Assembly (NCBI RefSeq): GCF_000418325.1
Contig: NC_021658.1
Location: forward strand, 1,550,001-1,614,000
DNA: 64,000 nucleotides
Source of the DNA: Sorangium cellulosum So0157-2
GTDB taxonomy: Bacteria; Myxococcota_A; Polyangia; Polyangiales; Polyangiaceae
Direction: 5' to 3'
The notes under the pieces are model-generated. The model ran no database searches. It had not been told where the DNA came from and was given only the letters and a program-made list of their open reading frames with translations. The number at the start of each line of letters is the position of its first letter. Position 1 is the stretch's first letter. The position numbers and the translations under genes are program-made. Of this stretch, positions 45,201 through 54,417 are shown in pieces.

Positions 45201-47092
45201 GGCGTCTGCTCCTTCGGTCCTCGGGGGCCCGGGATCCACAGGGTGAACGCGGCGCCGCGGCCCGGCTCGCTGTCGACGCGGGCGCTGCCGCCGTGCGCGC
45301 GGGCGACGTGCCGGACCAGCGACAGCCCGATGCCGCTGCCGGAGACGGCGCGGCTCAGCCGGTCGTCGGCGCGCTCGAACGGCTCGAAGATGCGGCGCTG
45401 GTCGCGCCGGGCGATGCCCGGGCCGCGGTCCTCGACGGCGATCGCGACGCCGCCCCGCTCGCGGGCGACGCGCACGCGGTAGGGGGCGGCGAGCGGCGCG
45501 TACTTCAGGGCGTTGGCGAGGAGGTTGTCGACCGCGAGCTGGATCTGGCCGGCGTCGATGCTCGCCTCCGCGGCCGGGTCGAGATCGCGCACGACCCTGG
45601 GCATCTCCGGGTTCCGCTCCTCGAACGTGTCGATCGAGGCCGCGACCGCCTCGGCGACGCGGGCCGGGGCGCGCTCGGCAGCCGCGCGTCCGGCCATCAT
45701 CCGGCTGAAGCCGAGCAGCCGCTCCACCGTCTCGCCGAGCCGCCGCGACTCGCGGCCGAGCGCCTCGAACACCTCGCGGTGCTCGTCGGGCGCGAGCCGC
45801 CCCTCCTCGAGCAGCTCCGAGAGCATGCGCACCGACGCGATCGGCGTCCGGAGCTCGTGGGAGACGGCGGCGACGAAGTCGGTGCGCAGCTCGCTGGAGC
45901 GCCGGGCGGCGCGCATGCGCGCGAACAGGAGCGCGGCGAGCCCCAGGGCGAGCGCCGTGGCGGCGGCGCCGACGCCGACGAGCAGCCGCTTGCCGCGCGC
46001 CGCGTGCCGCTCGACGGCCGCCGGATCCGCGGGCGAGAGCCGCACGGCGAGCTCCGGGGCGATCGGCAGGAGGGTCGCCGGCGCGCCGCCGAGCTCGGGC
46101 GCGACGGGCGCGCGGCCGGCCCCCGCGGCGGCGGCCCCGGCGAGGACGTCGGCGCGGACGTCGGGCGGCAGCGGGCGCGCGTCGCCGCGGAGCCAGCCGG
46201 CGAGCGAGCTCCCGTGGATCACGAAGCCGGCGGAGCGCCCGTCCGGGAGCGCCCGCAGCGCGCCCGCGGCGGCGCCCGCGCGGAAGGAGACGAGCCCGCG
46301 CGCGTCGGGGCGCGCGCGCAGCGCGGCGTCGAGGCCTCCGCGCCGGAGCTCTGCGACGAGCGCGTCCCGCTCGGGGCGCGGGGCCGCGAGGGCCGCGCGC
46401 GCCCGCTCGCGCGGCTCGCCCGAGAGCGCGGCGTCGACCTCGAGCGCGGCGGCCTTCCGCTCCGGCTCGGAGAGCCCCGCCGCGTGCGCCTCGAGCCACG
46501 CGGCGACGGCGCCCTGGTCGACGGCGCGATCGGCCGCGGCGTCGAGCGCGAGGACGGGCCAGAGCCACCGCCCCGCGGGCGAGCGGGCCTCGGCGCAGCG
46601 CGCGAGGAAGTCGCGCCGCGCGGCGGCGCGGGCCTGGGCGTCGGGACCGGCGGCGGCGCGGGCGAGCGCGGCGCACCCGTCGGGCGCGGGCGCGGCCTGG
46701 GGCGCGGCCTGGGGCGGCAGCAGCACGGAGCGATCCGGCGCGAGCAGCACCGGCGCGGCGAACGGCGGCGCGATGCCGGCGAGCGCCGCCGCGGCGGCCT
46801 CGGGGGGGCCGGTGAGGGGGTCGGCGAGGGGGTCGGCGAGGGGGAGGGCGGCGAGGGCGGCCTCGGCGCGGGCGGTCTCCTGGTCGATCGCGCGCGACAG
46901 GCGGGCGGAGGCGGTGGCCAGCCCGAGCGCCACCTCGCGGCGGGCGCCGTCGGCCTCGTTGGAGACGGCGCGCAGGCCGAGAACGCCGACGCAGATCGCG
47001 GGGACGCTCGCGGCGGCGGCGAAGAGCGCCCAGTCGCGCAGGCGGCTGGCCCGAGGGGAGAGCACGGGCGCAGGATCGCACGGGAAGGTCAC
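45197..47092 (-). CDS. Membrane sensor histidine kinase
   Basis: A 631-residue kinase. TM1 is near 20-43 and TM2 near 375-395, enclosing a large, Ala-rich extracytoplasmic sensor with helical content. No HAMP is clear. HisKA follows: FVAAVSHELRTPIASVRMLS (His near 415). The ATPase has VDNLLANALKYAPLAAPYRV, VEDRGPGIARRDQRRIFEPF and GSGIGLSLVRHVARAHGG. It is paired with the OmpR-type regulator by a four-base overlap. It starts at GTG 47092; a downstream GTG at the PVLSPRASR stretch is an alternative. The sensed stimulus cannot be told from sequence. Confidence 0.93.
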   Translation of the reverse strand: MTFPCDPAPVLSPRASRLRDWALFAAAASVPAICVGVLGLRAVSNEADGARREVALGLATASARLSRAIDQETARAEAALAALPLADPLADPLTGPPEAAAAALAGIAPPFAAPVLLAPDRSVLLPPQAAPQAAPAPDGCAALARAAAGPDAQARAAARRDFLARCAEARSPAGRWLWPVLALDAAADRAVDQGAVAAWLEAHAAGLSEPERKAAALEVDAALSGEPRERARAALAAPRPERDALVAELRRGGLDAALRARPDARGLVSFRAGAAAGALRALPDGRSAGFVIHGSSLAGWLRGDARPLPPDVRADVLAGAAAAGAGRAPVAPELGGAPATLLPIAPELAVRLSPADPAAVERHAARGKRLLVGVGAAATALALGLAALLFARMRAARRSSELRTDFVAAVSHELRTPIASVRMLSELLEEGRLAPDEHREVFEALGRESRRLGETVERLLGFSRMMAGRAAAERAPARVAEAVAASIDTFEERNPEMPRVVRDLDPAAEASIDAGQIQLAVDNLLANALKYAPLAAPYRVRVARERGGVAIAVEDRGPGIARRDQRRIFEPFERADDRLSRAVSGSGIGLSLVRHVARAHGGSARVDSEPGRGAAFTLWIPGPRGPKEQTP

Positions 47093-47278
47093 CGGAATGT
47101 CACGGGCGGGGGAGGGGCGTGGCCGCCGCCTCGTCGCCGGCGGAGCGCGCGCCTCGGCGGGATCCGAGGATGCGCGTCGGCGCCGCTGGTGCGCGCCGCA
47201 GCGCGGGGGAGCAAGGGAGCGTCGCCGGCGAGCTCGGCTCAGCAGGCGGGGTGGATGGGTGGCGTCACGGCGCGGGCG

Positions 47279-50119
47279 TCACTGGCACGCCTGGGCGGCC
47301 GTGTTCCGGCGGAGCCCGCAGACCAAGGCGCCGCCGCCGCAGCTGAAGACGCTGCAGTACTCGTGCACTTCCCGGCGTCCGTCGGGGTGGGTTTTCACCT
47401 CGCAGTCGTTGGGGCTGTACTGGGTGCACACCCCCTCGCAGCGGATCGGGCCGGTCGTCCCGTCGTTCGCGTCGGTGCACGGCCGCTCGTCGAGCTGGGT
47501 GTGCACCGTGAAGCCCACGTCCGCCTGGTCGTCGAAGTGCCCCGTGCAGAAGTGCGCGTCGGTGACGGTGCCCTCGAGATAGCTCCGGAGGTCCTGCGAG
47601 AAGAACGGCACCGGATTCGGCGCCTTGTTGTCGGCGACGCGGCGGACCTCGAAGTGCAGGTGGTCGTTGTTCGGCCAGTCCGACGACTCGCCGATCTCCT
47701 GCCCCGGTACGACGAGATCGCCCTCCGCGACGAGGCTCGACGCGGCGTGCCCGTAGATGACGTACACCGAGCCATAGCGGATCGTCAGATCGATCTGGGA
47801 GGGCGCGCCGCGGGCGGTGGGGTACCGGTCCGTGCAGGCGTTCGGCCCGGCGCACATGACCTTGCCATAGCCGACCGAGTACAGGGGGCTGCGCGCAGGG
47901 ACGGAGAAATCGAGCCCGCTGTGGTTGCCGGAGGTGTGCCTGTAATAGACGGTCTGGAGCACGACGGAGGTGCACGTGTGGCCGAAGTACTGCCCCATGG
48001 GCGGCGCATCGCCGTTCGGCATCGTGGTGGGGTGATTGCAGAACGTCGGCGTCTTCGTGTCGCTGAGCTCGTCGCCGGGCCCCACCTCGCCGCAGCCGGT
48101 GGTCGGGCCCCCCCCGCTGCCGGCGCCCGAGAGCGTCGCGTTCGTGATGGTCGCGCCCTCGTCGTACAGGCTCGTGTCCAGCTCGAGCGGGTAGGTGGGC
48201 GCCGCGCTGCTCGTGTGGAACACGGTCCCGTTCTTCAGGTAGCGCACCTGGCCGCCCTGCACCTCGACGCGGAAGACGTCGCCGGCCTGGTACGTCCCGA
48301 AGTAGCCCTGGACATAGCCGTGCTCGACGACCTCCAGGCCCCCGTCGCCGCGCAGGTAGATCGCGTGATCGATGTCCCCGTAGCCCTGATCCGTGTCGGC
48401 GTGGCCGAGGCCCGCCATCTTGTACCGGCTCGTCTCGTTCGTGGAGAACTCCGCGTAGCCGTCGCCCGACGCGAGCTGCTGGACGGACGAGGCCCCGGCG
48501 TGCCACCCCCAGCCGGCGGCGCGCGTCAGCGAGCTCCCGCTCGCCGGGGCGTAGCGGACGTTCTTCCAGAACCCTGGCGCCATGCAGCTCGTGTCCCCGG
48601 CCGCGCAGCTCACGACCTGGGCGCTGGCGATGGTCGCGCCCTCGTCATGCAGGCTTGTGTCGAGCCCGAGCGGGTAGGTCGGCGCCGTCAGGCTCGTGTG
48701 GAACACAAGGCCGTTCTTGCGGTAGCGCACCTGGCCATTCCACACCTCGACGCGGAAGACGTCGCCGGCCTGGTAGGTCCCGAAGTAGCCCTGTCCGTAT
48801 CCCTGCTCGAAGATCTCCAGGCCTCCGTCGGCGCGCAGGTAGATCGCATAATCGATGTCCCCGTAGCCCTGATCGGCGTCGCCGTGGCTCAGGCCCGCCA
48901 TCTTCTGGAGGTTCGCCTCGTTCGTGGAGAACTCCACGTAGCCGTCGCCCGCGTCGATCTGCTCGGCCGACGAGGCCCCTGCGTGCCAGCCCCAGCCGGC
49001 GTCGCGGGTCAGCAGGCCTCCGTTCGCCGTGGCGTAGCGGACGTTCCTCCATTCCTGCGGCGGCATGCAGCTCGCGTCGCCGGGCGCGCAGCTCATGACC
49101 TGGGCGCTGGTGACGGTCGCGCCCTCGTTGTGCAGGCTCGTGTCGAGCCCGAGCGGGTAGGTCGGCGCCGTGTTGCTCGTGTGGAACACCATCCCGTTCT
49201 GCCGGTAGCGCACCTGGCCGTTGAACACCTCGACGCGGAAGACGTCGCCGGCCTGGTACGTGCCGAAGTATCCCTGTCCAGCCCCCTGCTCGTAGATCTC
49301 CAGTCCTCCGTCGGCGCGCAGGTAGACGGCGTAATCGATGTCGCCGAAGCCCTGATCGGCGTCGCCGTTGCCGAGGCCCGCCATCTTCTCGAGGCTCGCC
49401 TCGTTCGTGGAGAACTCCACGAACCCGTCGCCCGCCTCGATCTGCTCGACCGACGAGGCTCCGGCGTGCCAGCCCCAGCCGGGGCTGCGCGTCAGCAAGG
49501 TCCCGTTGGCCGGGGCGTAGCGGACGTTCTTCCAGAACCCCGGCGGCATGCAGCTGGTGTCCCCGGCCGCGCAGCTCGTGACCTGGGCGCTGGTGACGGT
49601 CGCGCCCTCGTCGTGCAGGCTGGCGTCGAGCCCGAGCGGGTAGGTGGGCGCCGTGGCGCTCGTGTAGAACACCACCCCGTTCTTGCGGTAGCGCACCTGG
49701 CCGCCGAACACCTCGACGCGGAAGACGTCACCGGCCTGGTACGTCCCGAAGTAGCCCTTCCCGGACCCCTGCTCGAGGATCTCCACGCCCCCGTCGGCGC
49801 GCAGGAGCAGCCCGTAATCGATGTCCCAGAACGCCTGGTTGTCGTCGCCGTGGCTCAACCCGGCGATCTTGGTCCGGTCCGCCTCGTTCGTGGAGAACTC
49901 CACGAACCCGTCGCCCGCCTCGATCTGCTGGACCGACGACGCGCCGGCGCTCCACCCCCAGCCCGGGCCGCGGGTGAGCGCGCCGTCGCCCACCTGCACC
50001 TCGAAGGCGTTGTTCCAGAACGCGGTGGCGCCCTCGGCCGCGCGCGCGTCGCCCGTGCTCGCGCAGATGCCCAGCGCGGCGAGGACCGCGGGGAGCGCGC
50101 TCTTGCCGAGCCGCCTCAT
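47279..50119 (-). CDS. Secreted M23 metallopeptidase with four lectin-like repeats
   Basis: A 946-residue exported protein. ATG 50119 has AGAGGA upstream and begins with a signal peptide ending ARA. Then come four copies of a 161-residue beta-rich domain, each with the pattern G-W-G-W-x-A-G-A-S-S, E-F-S-T-N-E and YFGTYQAGDVFRVEV. The C-terminal domain is a lysostaphin-like M23 peptidase: HSGLDFSVPARSPLYSVGYG with its metal His and Asp, VIYGHAASSLVAEGD, and DHLHFEVRR (H-x-H). A Cys-rich tail ends the protein. Predicted to cleave peptidoglycan cross-bridges outside the cell, with the repeats as cell-wall or glycan binding modules. This fits prey lysis. Confidence 0.88.
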   Translation of the reverse strand: MRRLGKSALPAVLAALGICASTGDARAAEGATAFWNNAFEVQVGDGALTRGPGWGWSAGASSVQQIEAGDGFVEFSTNEADRTKIAGLSHGDDNQAFWDIDYGLLLRADGGVEILEQGSGKGYFGTYQAGDVFRVEVFGGQVRYRKNGVVFYTSATAPTYPLGLDASLHDEGATVTSAQVTSCAAGDTSCMPPGFWKNVRYAPANGTLLTRSPGWGWHAGASSVEQIEAGDGFVEFSTNEASLEKMAGLGNGDADQGFGDIDYAVYLRADGGLEIYEQGAGQGYFGTYQAGDVFRVEVFNGQVRYRQNGMVFHTSNTAPTYPLGLDTSLHNEGATVTSAQVMSCAPGDASCMPPQEWRNVRYATANGGLLTRDAGWGWHAGASSAEQIDAGDGYVEFSTNEANLQKMAGLSHGDADQGYGDIDYAIYLRADGGLEIFEQGYGQGYFGTYQAGDVFRVEVWNGQVRYRKNGLVFHTSLTAPTYPLGLDTSLHDEGATIASAQVVSCAAGDTSCMAPGFWKNVRYAPASGSSLTRAAGWGWHAGASSVQQLASGDGYAEFSTNETSRYKMAGLGHADTDQGYGDIDHAIYLRGDGGLEVVEHGYVQGYFGTYQAGDVFRVEVQGGQVRYLKNGTVFHTSSAAPTYPLELDTSLYDEGATITNATLSGAGSGGGPTTGCGEVGPGDELSDTKTPTFCNHPTTMPNGDAPPMGQYFGHTCTSVVLQTVYYRHTSGNHSGLDFSVPARSPLYSVGYGKVMCAGPNACTDRYPTARGAPSQIDLTIRYGSVYVIYGHAASSLVAEGDLVVPGQEIGESSDWPNNDHLHFEVRRVADNKAPNPVPFFSQDLRSYLEGTVTDAHFCTGHFDDQADVGFTVHTQLDERPCTDANDGTTGPIRCEGVCTQYSPNDCEVKTHPDGRREVHEYCSVFSCGGGALVCGLRRNTAAQACQ
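48133..50064 (-). repeat. Four tandem 483-bp coding repeats in the M23 peptidase gene
   Basis: The string ACCTCGACGCGGAAGACGTC recurs at 48261, 48744, 49227 and, with one change at its end region, 49710: an exact 483-bp period. Copies are highly similar at DNA level, which points to recent duplication or gene conversion. Outer boundaries are estimated. Confidence 0.8.
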
Positions 50120-50335
50120 GACGCGTCCGTCCTCTCGCGGCCCGCGACGAGCGCGGCGGCGAGGCGTGACGCTGGGTGAGGAATGGGTCTGTCGAAGGCG
50201 TCCTGGGACATGGGGATGATCTCCTCTGCACATGAGTTCTCGGGCCACCCCCTTTCCTACGCCGCGTCCCTCCGGCTTCTGACAGCCTCGCCGTCCTTTC
50301 CCGCCGCGCCCCCGCCGCCGTGCTATGTCGCCCCC

Positions 50336-51178
50336 ATGCCAGCGCCGCGCATCGCCGTCGTGGGCCACGTCGAGCACGTGACGCTCGGCCGCGCCGAGGG
50401 CGTCCCCGCGCCGGGCGACATCGTGCACCTGCTCGACGCGCGCTTCCTCCCCGGCGGGGGCGGCGGCCTCGCCTTCGCGCAGCTCTGCCGCAGCGACGCC
50501 GAGATCCACCTCTTCACGGCGCTCGGCCACGACGCCGCGGCGCGCGCCGTCGAGGCGCGCATCCGGGTCGCGCCGGGCCGCGTCCACGTCCACGCCGCCG
50601 TGCGCGCCGTAGATCACCCGCGCGTCGTCGTCGTCGTGGACGCCGAGGGCCGCCGCACCATCATCGTCACCGGCGCCCCGCTCCAGCCCGCCGCGACCGA
50701 CCCGCTCCCCTGGTCGATCCTTGCCGGCTGCGACGCCGCGTACTTCACCGGCGCCGACCCGGAGAGCCTGCGCCTCGCGCGCGCCGCGCGCCGCCTCGTG
50801 GTGACGGCCCGCAGGGGCGCCGCGCTCCGCGCCGCGGCGGTCGCGCCCGACGTCGTCCTCGGCAGCGCCTCCGACCCGCGCGAGAACGCCCCGCTCGACG
50901 CCTACGACCCTCGCCCCGGCGCGCTGGTCCTCACCGACGGCCCGCGCCCGGTCCGCGTCCTCCGCCCCGGGAGCGCCGCGCTCGTCGACGCGCCGCCCGC
51001 GCCCAACCGCGTCCTCGGCGATTACGGCGCCGGCGACAGCTTCGCCGGCGCCCTCGCCTTCCACCTCGCCCACGGCCTCCCGGTCGAGGAGGCCTGTCGC
51101 CGCGCCGGGCCGCACGGAGCCGCGGTGCTGCGCGGGATCGATCCGCTCGAGACGCAGATCCCCCTCGTCCCGCCGTGA
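50336..51178 (+). CDS. PfkB-family carbohydrate kinase
   Basis: A 280-residue kinase. It opens with PRIAVVGHVEHVTLGRAEGV, the PfkB first strand, then a Gly-rich substrate loop (LPGGGGGLAFAQLCRSDAEI). The C-terminal PfkB signature is degenerate but present: VLGDYGAGDSFAGALAFHLA has the anion-hole/catalytic-base D-x-x-G-A-G-D. Family members phosphorylate ribose, adenosine or other sugars; the substrate is unresolved. ATG 50336 is the only sensible start. It is divergent from the M23 peptidase gene and convergent with PhoD. Confidence 0.87.
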   Translation: MPAPRIAVVGHVEHVTLGRAEGVPAPGDIVHLLDARFLPGGGGGLAFAQLCRSDAEIHLFTALGHDAAARAVEARIRVAPGRVHVHAAVRAVDHPRVVVVVDAEGRRTIIVTGAPLQPAATDPLPWSILAGCDAAYFTGADPESLRLARAARRLVVTARRGAALRAAAVAPDVVLGSASDPRENAPLDAYDPRPGALVLTDGPRPVRVLRPGSAALVDAPPAPNRVLGDYGAGDSFAGALAFHLAHGLPVEEACRRAGPHGAAVLRGIDPLETQIPLVPP

Positions 51179-51230
51179 TCCCGCCGCGGCGCCAGCGCGT
51201 TCCGCGCCAGCGCAGTCCGCGCGCGCCGGC

Positions 51231-53411
51231 TCAGATCCACGTCTGCGTGTCGGCGTCCCAGCGCTTCCAGGCGCCGCGGTCGTGCAGGTAGAGCTCGCTC
51301 TCCCCGCGCAGGGTGCGGAAGCGCTTGCTCCCGATCTCCAGCTCGTCGCGCTTGTCCGAGTAGTCGATCAGCGCGTCGGCGGCGCCGATGCGCCGCATCT
51401 CGGCCACGAGCTCTTCCCCGCTCGCCTCGATCACCACGTAGCCGTGGGCGTTGCTGTCGGCGTGCGCGAGGTGCGGGTTGACCTTCGTCTCGGTCGACGT
51501 GAGCAGATCGTCGATGCCGGCGGCGAGCAGCGCGGCCCCCGGGACCGAGCCCAGCACCGGATCGCCGGTCACCTGGCTCATCAGCAGCTCGCGGAAGGCG
51601 CCCGACGAGACCGCGCCGCCCACGAGCTCGACGATCTTCTTCGAGGGGTCGCCGGCGAGGCCCGCGGTCCCCGCGTAGAAGGCGTGGATATCTCCGGTGA
51701 TCGCCACGACGCCGCCCACTTCCACGAGCCGTTCCAAAAGCTCGTTCCGCTTGTTGGGAAACCCGTCCCAGGCGTCGACGTTCATGGTGAAGCGGCGCTT
51801 GAACTGCTCGGGGATGGCGTAGGGGGACAGATCGACGGCGAGCGGGAGCAGGCAGAACTCGTTGCCCCAGATCTTCCAGGTCGCCTTCGAGCCTTCCATG
51901 GTCTCGAGGAACCAGGCCTCCTGCTCGGCGCCCATCACGTCCTCGCTCGCGCCCTGCGTCTCCTTGTAACGGAAGGCGGCGTAGAGCTCGAACGCGTCCT
52001 TGACCGCGAGGTACCGCGCCCCGACCGCGCCGTGGGCGCTGAACTTGCCGAGATCCACGTACGCGATGCCCCGATCGAAGGACGCCGAGGCCGCGGCGTC
52101 GATGAGCGGGATCTGCATGTCCTCCGGCAAACCCTCGTTCACGCCGGCGACGATCTGGTTGATGACGAGCACGCTGATCTCGCCCGTCACGTCGGCGCCG
52201 TCGTAGCCGGCGGCCTCCGCGGCCTCCTTGAGGACCGAGGCGTACAGGCCACCCTCGTACGTCTCGATGTCCGTCACGTAGGGCATGGCGATCTCGGGGA
52301 GCTCCTCGAGCTGCTCGGCGAGCGTCGCCTGGTCGAGCACGACCTTGCCGGGGAAGGCGCCCTCGGGGACGAGGTGATCCGGCCGGTAGCTGCGCAGATC
52401 CGTCATCACCAGGTGGACGTGCTTGCCGAACACGAAGTCGCGGTAGACGCGGAAATCGTCCGGGAGCGAGGCGCCCGGGTCCTGCGCGACGTCGTCGCCG
52501 TAATCGACGGGCTGGTACTCGAACCAGGCCTGGTTCGCGGCCCTGCGGCGCTCCACGTCGGTCTCGTCCTCCCGGTCGTCGAAGTAGGTGGCCGTCGCGC
52601 CGTAGCAGTCGTTCGAGAACTCGTGATCGTCCCACGTGGCGATCATCGGGAAGCGCTCGTGGACCCGCTGGAGGTTCGCGTCGGAGCGATACGTCTTGTA
52701 GAGCTCCCGGTAGTTGCTGAGCGACCTGGCCGCTTGATAGGCGTTCTCGCCCTCGCCGAGGGCGATGGCGCCGGCCGCGTCGGTGAAGACGACGCTGCGC
52801 CCGGAGGTGCTCTGGAAGCTCGGATCGCCGGTCGTCTCGTAGACGTAGTCGCCGAGGTGGACGAAGAAGTCGAGCTCCTCCTCGGCGAGCGCCAGGTAGG
52901 TATTGTAGAAGCGCCCGATGTAGTCCTGGCACGACACGTAGGCGAAGCGGACCTTGACGTCGGCATCCTCGGCCGGCGCGGTCTTCGTGCGCCCCACGCG
53001 GGACACGTAGCCCGTGTCGCCCTTCACGTAGATGAAGCGGTAGTAATAGACCGTGCCCGCCGAGAGCCCGCGGACCTTCACCTTGACGCAGTGATCGTGC
53101 CGCGCGAGCGCCTTCAGCTTCGCCTGCCCGGCGTCGAGCGCCACCCGATGCGTGAACTCGGCGTCGGTCGCGACCTCGACCTCGAGATCGAGATCCTCCT
53201 CGCCGTCCTGCACGCGGGCCCAGAGGACGACGCTGCCGGGGCGAGGGTCCCCGGAGGCGATCGACTGGGGAAAGTACGCCGACCCGTCGGCGAGCTCGCG
53301 CCCGGGCTCGGCGCCGAGCGGATTGACGATCTCGGGATCGCCGCAGGCCGGGACGACCAGCGCGCCGGCGGTGACGAGGGTGGCTCGAAGGAACTCTCTG
53401 CGCTTCAGCAT
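51231..53411 (-). CDS. phoD: PhoD-type alkaline phosphatase/phosphodiesterase
   Basis: A 726-residue exported enzyme. The Tat-type leader KRREFLRATLVTAGALVVPA is followed by a Cys that may be lipidated. A PhoD N-terminal beta domain (SIASGDPRPGSVVLWARVQD) precedes the metallophosphatase core: VSCQDYIGRFYNTYL, DFFVHLGDYVYE, ATWDDHEFSND and the late GDIHAFYAG. These supply the Cys, Asp, His and Asn ligands for Fe and Ca in PhoD. It hydrolyses phosphate esters outside the membrane. It lies eight bases downstream of the azoreductase gene on the same strand, so it may be co-transcribed. No Pho box was sought reliably. Confidence 0.92.
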   Translation of the reverse strand: MLKRREFLRATLVTAGALVVPACGDPEIVNPLGAEPGRELADGSAYFPQSIASGDPRPGSVVLWARVQDGEEDLDLEVEVATDAEFTHRVALDAGQAKLKALARHDHCVKVKVRGLSAGTVYYYRFIYVKGDTGYVSRVGRTKTAPAEDADVKVRFAYVSCQDYIGRFYNTYLALAEEELDFFVHLGDYVYETTGDPSFQSTSGRSVVFTDAAGAIALGEGENAYQAARSLSNYRELYKTYRSDANLQRVHERFPMIATWDDHEFSNDCYGATATYFDDREDETDVERRRAANQAWFEYQPVDYGDDVAQDPGASLPDDFRVYRDFVFGKHVHLVMTDLRSYRPDHLVPEGAFPGKVVLDQATLAEQLEELPEIAMPYVTDIETYEGGLYASVLKEAAEAAGYDGADVTGEISVLVINQIVAGVNEGLPEDMQIPLIDAAASASFDRGIAYVDLGKFSAHGAVGARYLAVKDAFELYAAFRYKETQGASEDVMGAEQEAWFLETMEGSKATWKIWGNEFCLLPLAVDLSPYAIPEQFKRRFTMNVDAWDGFPNKRNELLERLVEVGGVVAITGDIHAFYAGTAGLAGDPSKKIVELVGGAVSSGAFRELLMSQVTGDPVLGSVPGAALLAAGIDDLLTSTETKVNPHLAHADSNAHGYVVIEASGEELVAEMRRIGAADALIDYSDKRDELEIGSKRFRTLRGESELYLHDRGAWKRWDADTQTWI

Positions 53412-53418
53412 CGCGCGT

Positions 53419-54198
53419 TCAGGGAATCCTGGAACTTTCTCCGGTGTCAACCTCCTTGTGGACCCCGCCCCGCGCCGGCGCGTGAGCAAGATCTCGACGG
53501 GCGGGCGGCGATCCGGCCGCCGCTCGGCGCGCCGACAGCAGGCGGTCGACGAGGGCGTCCACCTCGAGCTCCGCGCGCGCGATCGACGCCGTGAGCCGCT
53601 CGTCGGCGAACTCGTCGTACTCGATCGCCACGGACTCGACGTCGGTAATCCCGATGTAGCCGAACGCGGTCCGGACGCTCGGCTCGACGTGGTTCATGGC
53701 CTCGATCCGCCCGCCCTTGCCGTATCCGTGGTCGCCGCGCGACGTCAGGAGGACGAGCTTCTTCCCGTGCCCGTCGAGGAGCGGCCAGTACGGCTCGCCC
53801 GGCCGCGCGCGGTCGAAGCCGAACGTGCGCCCCACGCGGACGATGTTGTCGATATAGGCCTTGAACTGCGCGGGCACGTTGAAGTTGTACATCGGCACGC
53901 CGGCCACGACGAGGTCGGCGGCGAGCAGCTCGTCGACGAGCGCGTCGCTCTCCGCGAGCGCCTGCCACATCCAGGGCTCGCGCCGGTCGGGCTTCGTGAA
54001 CGCGGCCTGGATCCAGCGGCCCGTCACGGGCGAGGGCGGGCTCTGGCCGACGTCCCGGTAAAGGATCTCGTCGCCTGGACGAGCCGCGCGCCAGCGCGCG
54101 ACGAAGCGGGCGGTGAGGCGCCGGGTGTGAGAGCCGTGGCGGATCGCGTCCGAGCCGCCAGGACGAGCGCTCGAGTCGATGTGCAGTATCGTGGACAT
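53419..54198 (-). CDS. azoR: FMN-dependent NAD(P)H azoreductase/quinone reductase
   Basis: A 259-residue flavodoxin-like enzyme. STILHIDSSARPGGSDAIRH binds FMN phosphate, VAGVPMYNFNVPAQFKAYID is the AzoR signature, and LLTSRGDHGYGKGG lines the flavin. It reduces quinones and azo compounds at the expense of NAD(P)H and protects from electrophile stress. A 45-residue Ala/Arg-rich tail extends beyond usual AzoR length (about 200). It is divergent from a LysR regulator, with a cluster of inverted repeats in between, and is therefore probably induced through it. Confidence 0.92.
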   Translation of the reverse strand: MSTILHIDSSARPGGSDAIRHGSHTRRLTARFVARWRAARPGDEILYRDVGQSPPSPVTGRWIQAAFTKPDRREPWMWQALAESDALVDELLAADLVVAGVPMYNFNVPAQFKAYIDNIVRVGRTFGFDRARPGEPYWPLLDGHGKKLVLLTSRGDHGYGKGGRIEAMNHVEPSVRTAFGYIGITDVESVAIEYDEFADERLTASIARAELEVDALVDRLLSARRAAAGSPPARRDLAHAPARGGVHKEVDTGESSRIP

Positions 54199-54376
54199 GG
54201 CCTGTCTCCTGAGCGGGGTGGGGGCGCCGCCCGCGGCCGAGCGGGGTCGATCCGAGATGAGCGACCTTCAGCTATCCAAGCGCCGCGGCGGCGCCGGTCT
54301 CTCTGCTCCTGGGCCCGTGGCGGGCGCGTTCACGCGATGAATATGGGCCGCCGCGCGCGGATGGCCAACGAGTAAT

Positions 54377-54412
54377 TCTCAGCTGATAGATGAGCTGAGA
54401 TCAGCTATCTCA
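54377..54412. promoter_or_regulatory. LysR operator cluster (two overlapping inverted repeats)
   Basis: TCTCAGCT (54377-54384) pairs with AGCTGAGA (54393-54400) over an 8-bp spacer. TGAGAT (54396-54401) pairs with ATCTCA (54407-54412) over 5 bp. A half-site TTCAGCTATC also lies near 54266 next to azoR. They sit just before the LysR start. Confidence 0.7.
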
Positions 54413-54417
54413 CCCCC

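Noticed and set aside
44469-47081. A single 870-residue kinase-regulator fusion
   Set aside because: The N-terminal 600 residues are the out-of-frame shadow of the histidine kinase; the response regulator starts at 45200 with an ATGA overlap.
45293-50179. A 1628-codon plus-strand open frame across the histidine kinase and M23 genes
   Set aside because: Antisense shadow of two well-supported minus-strand genes; composition is low-complexity and the WD40/M23 repeats create the apparent periodicity.
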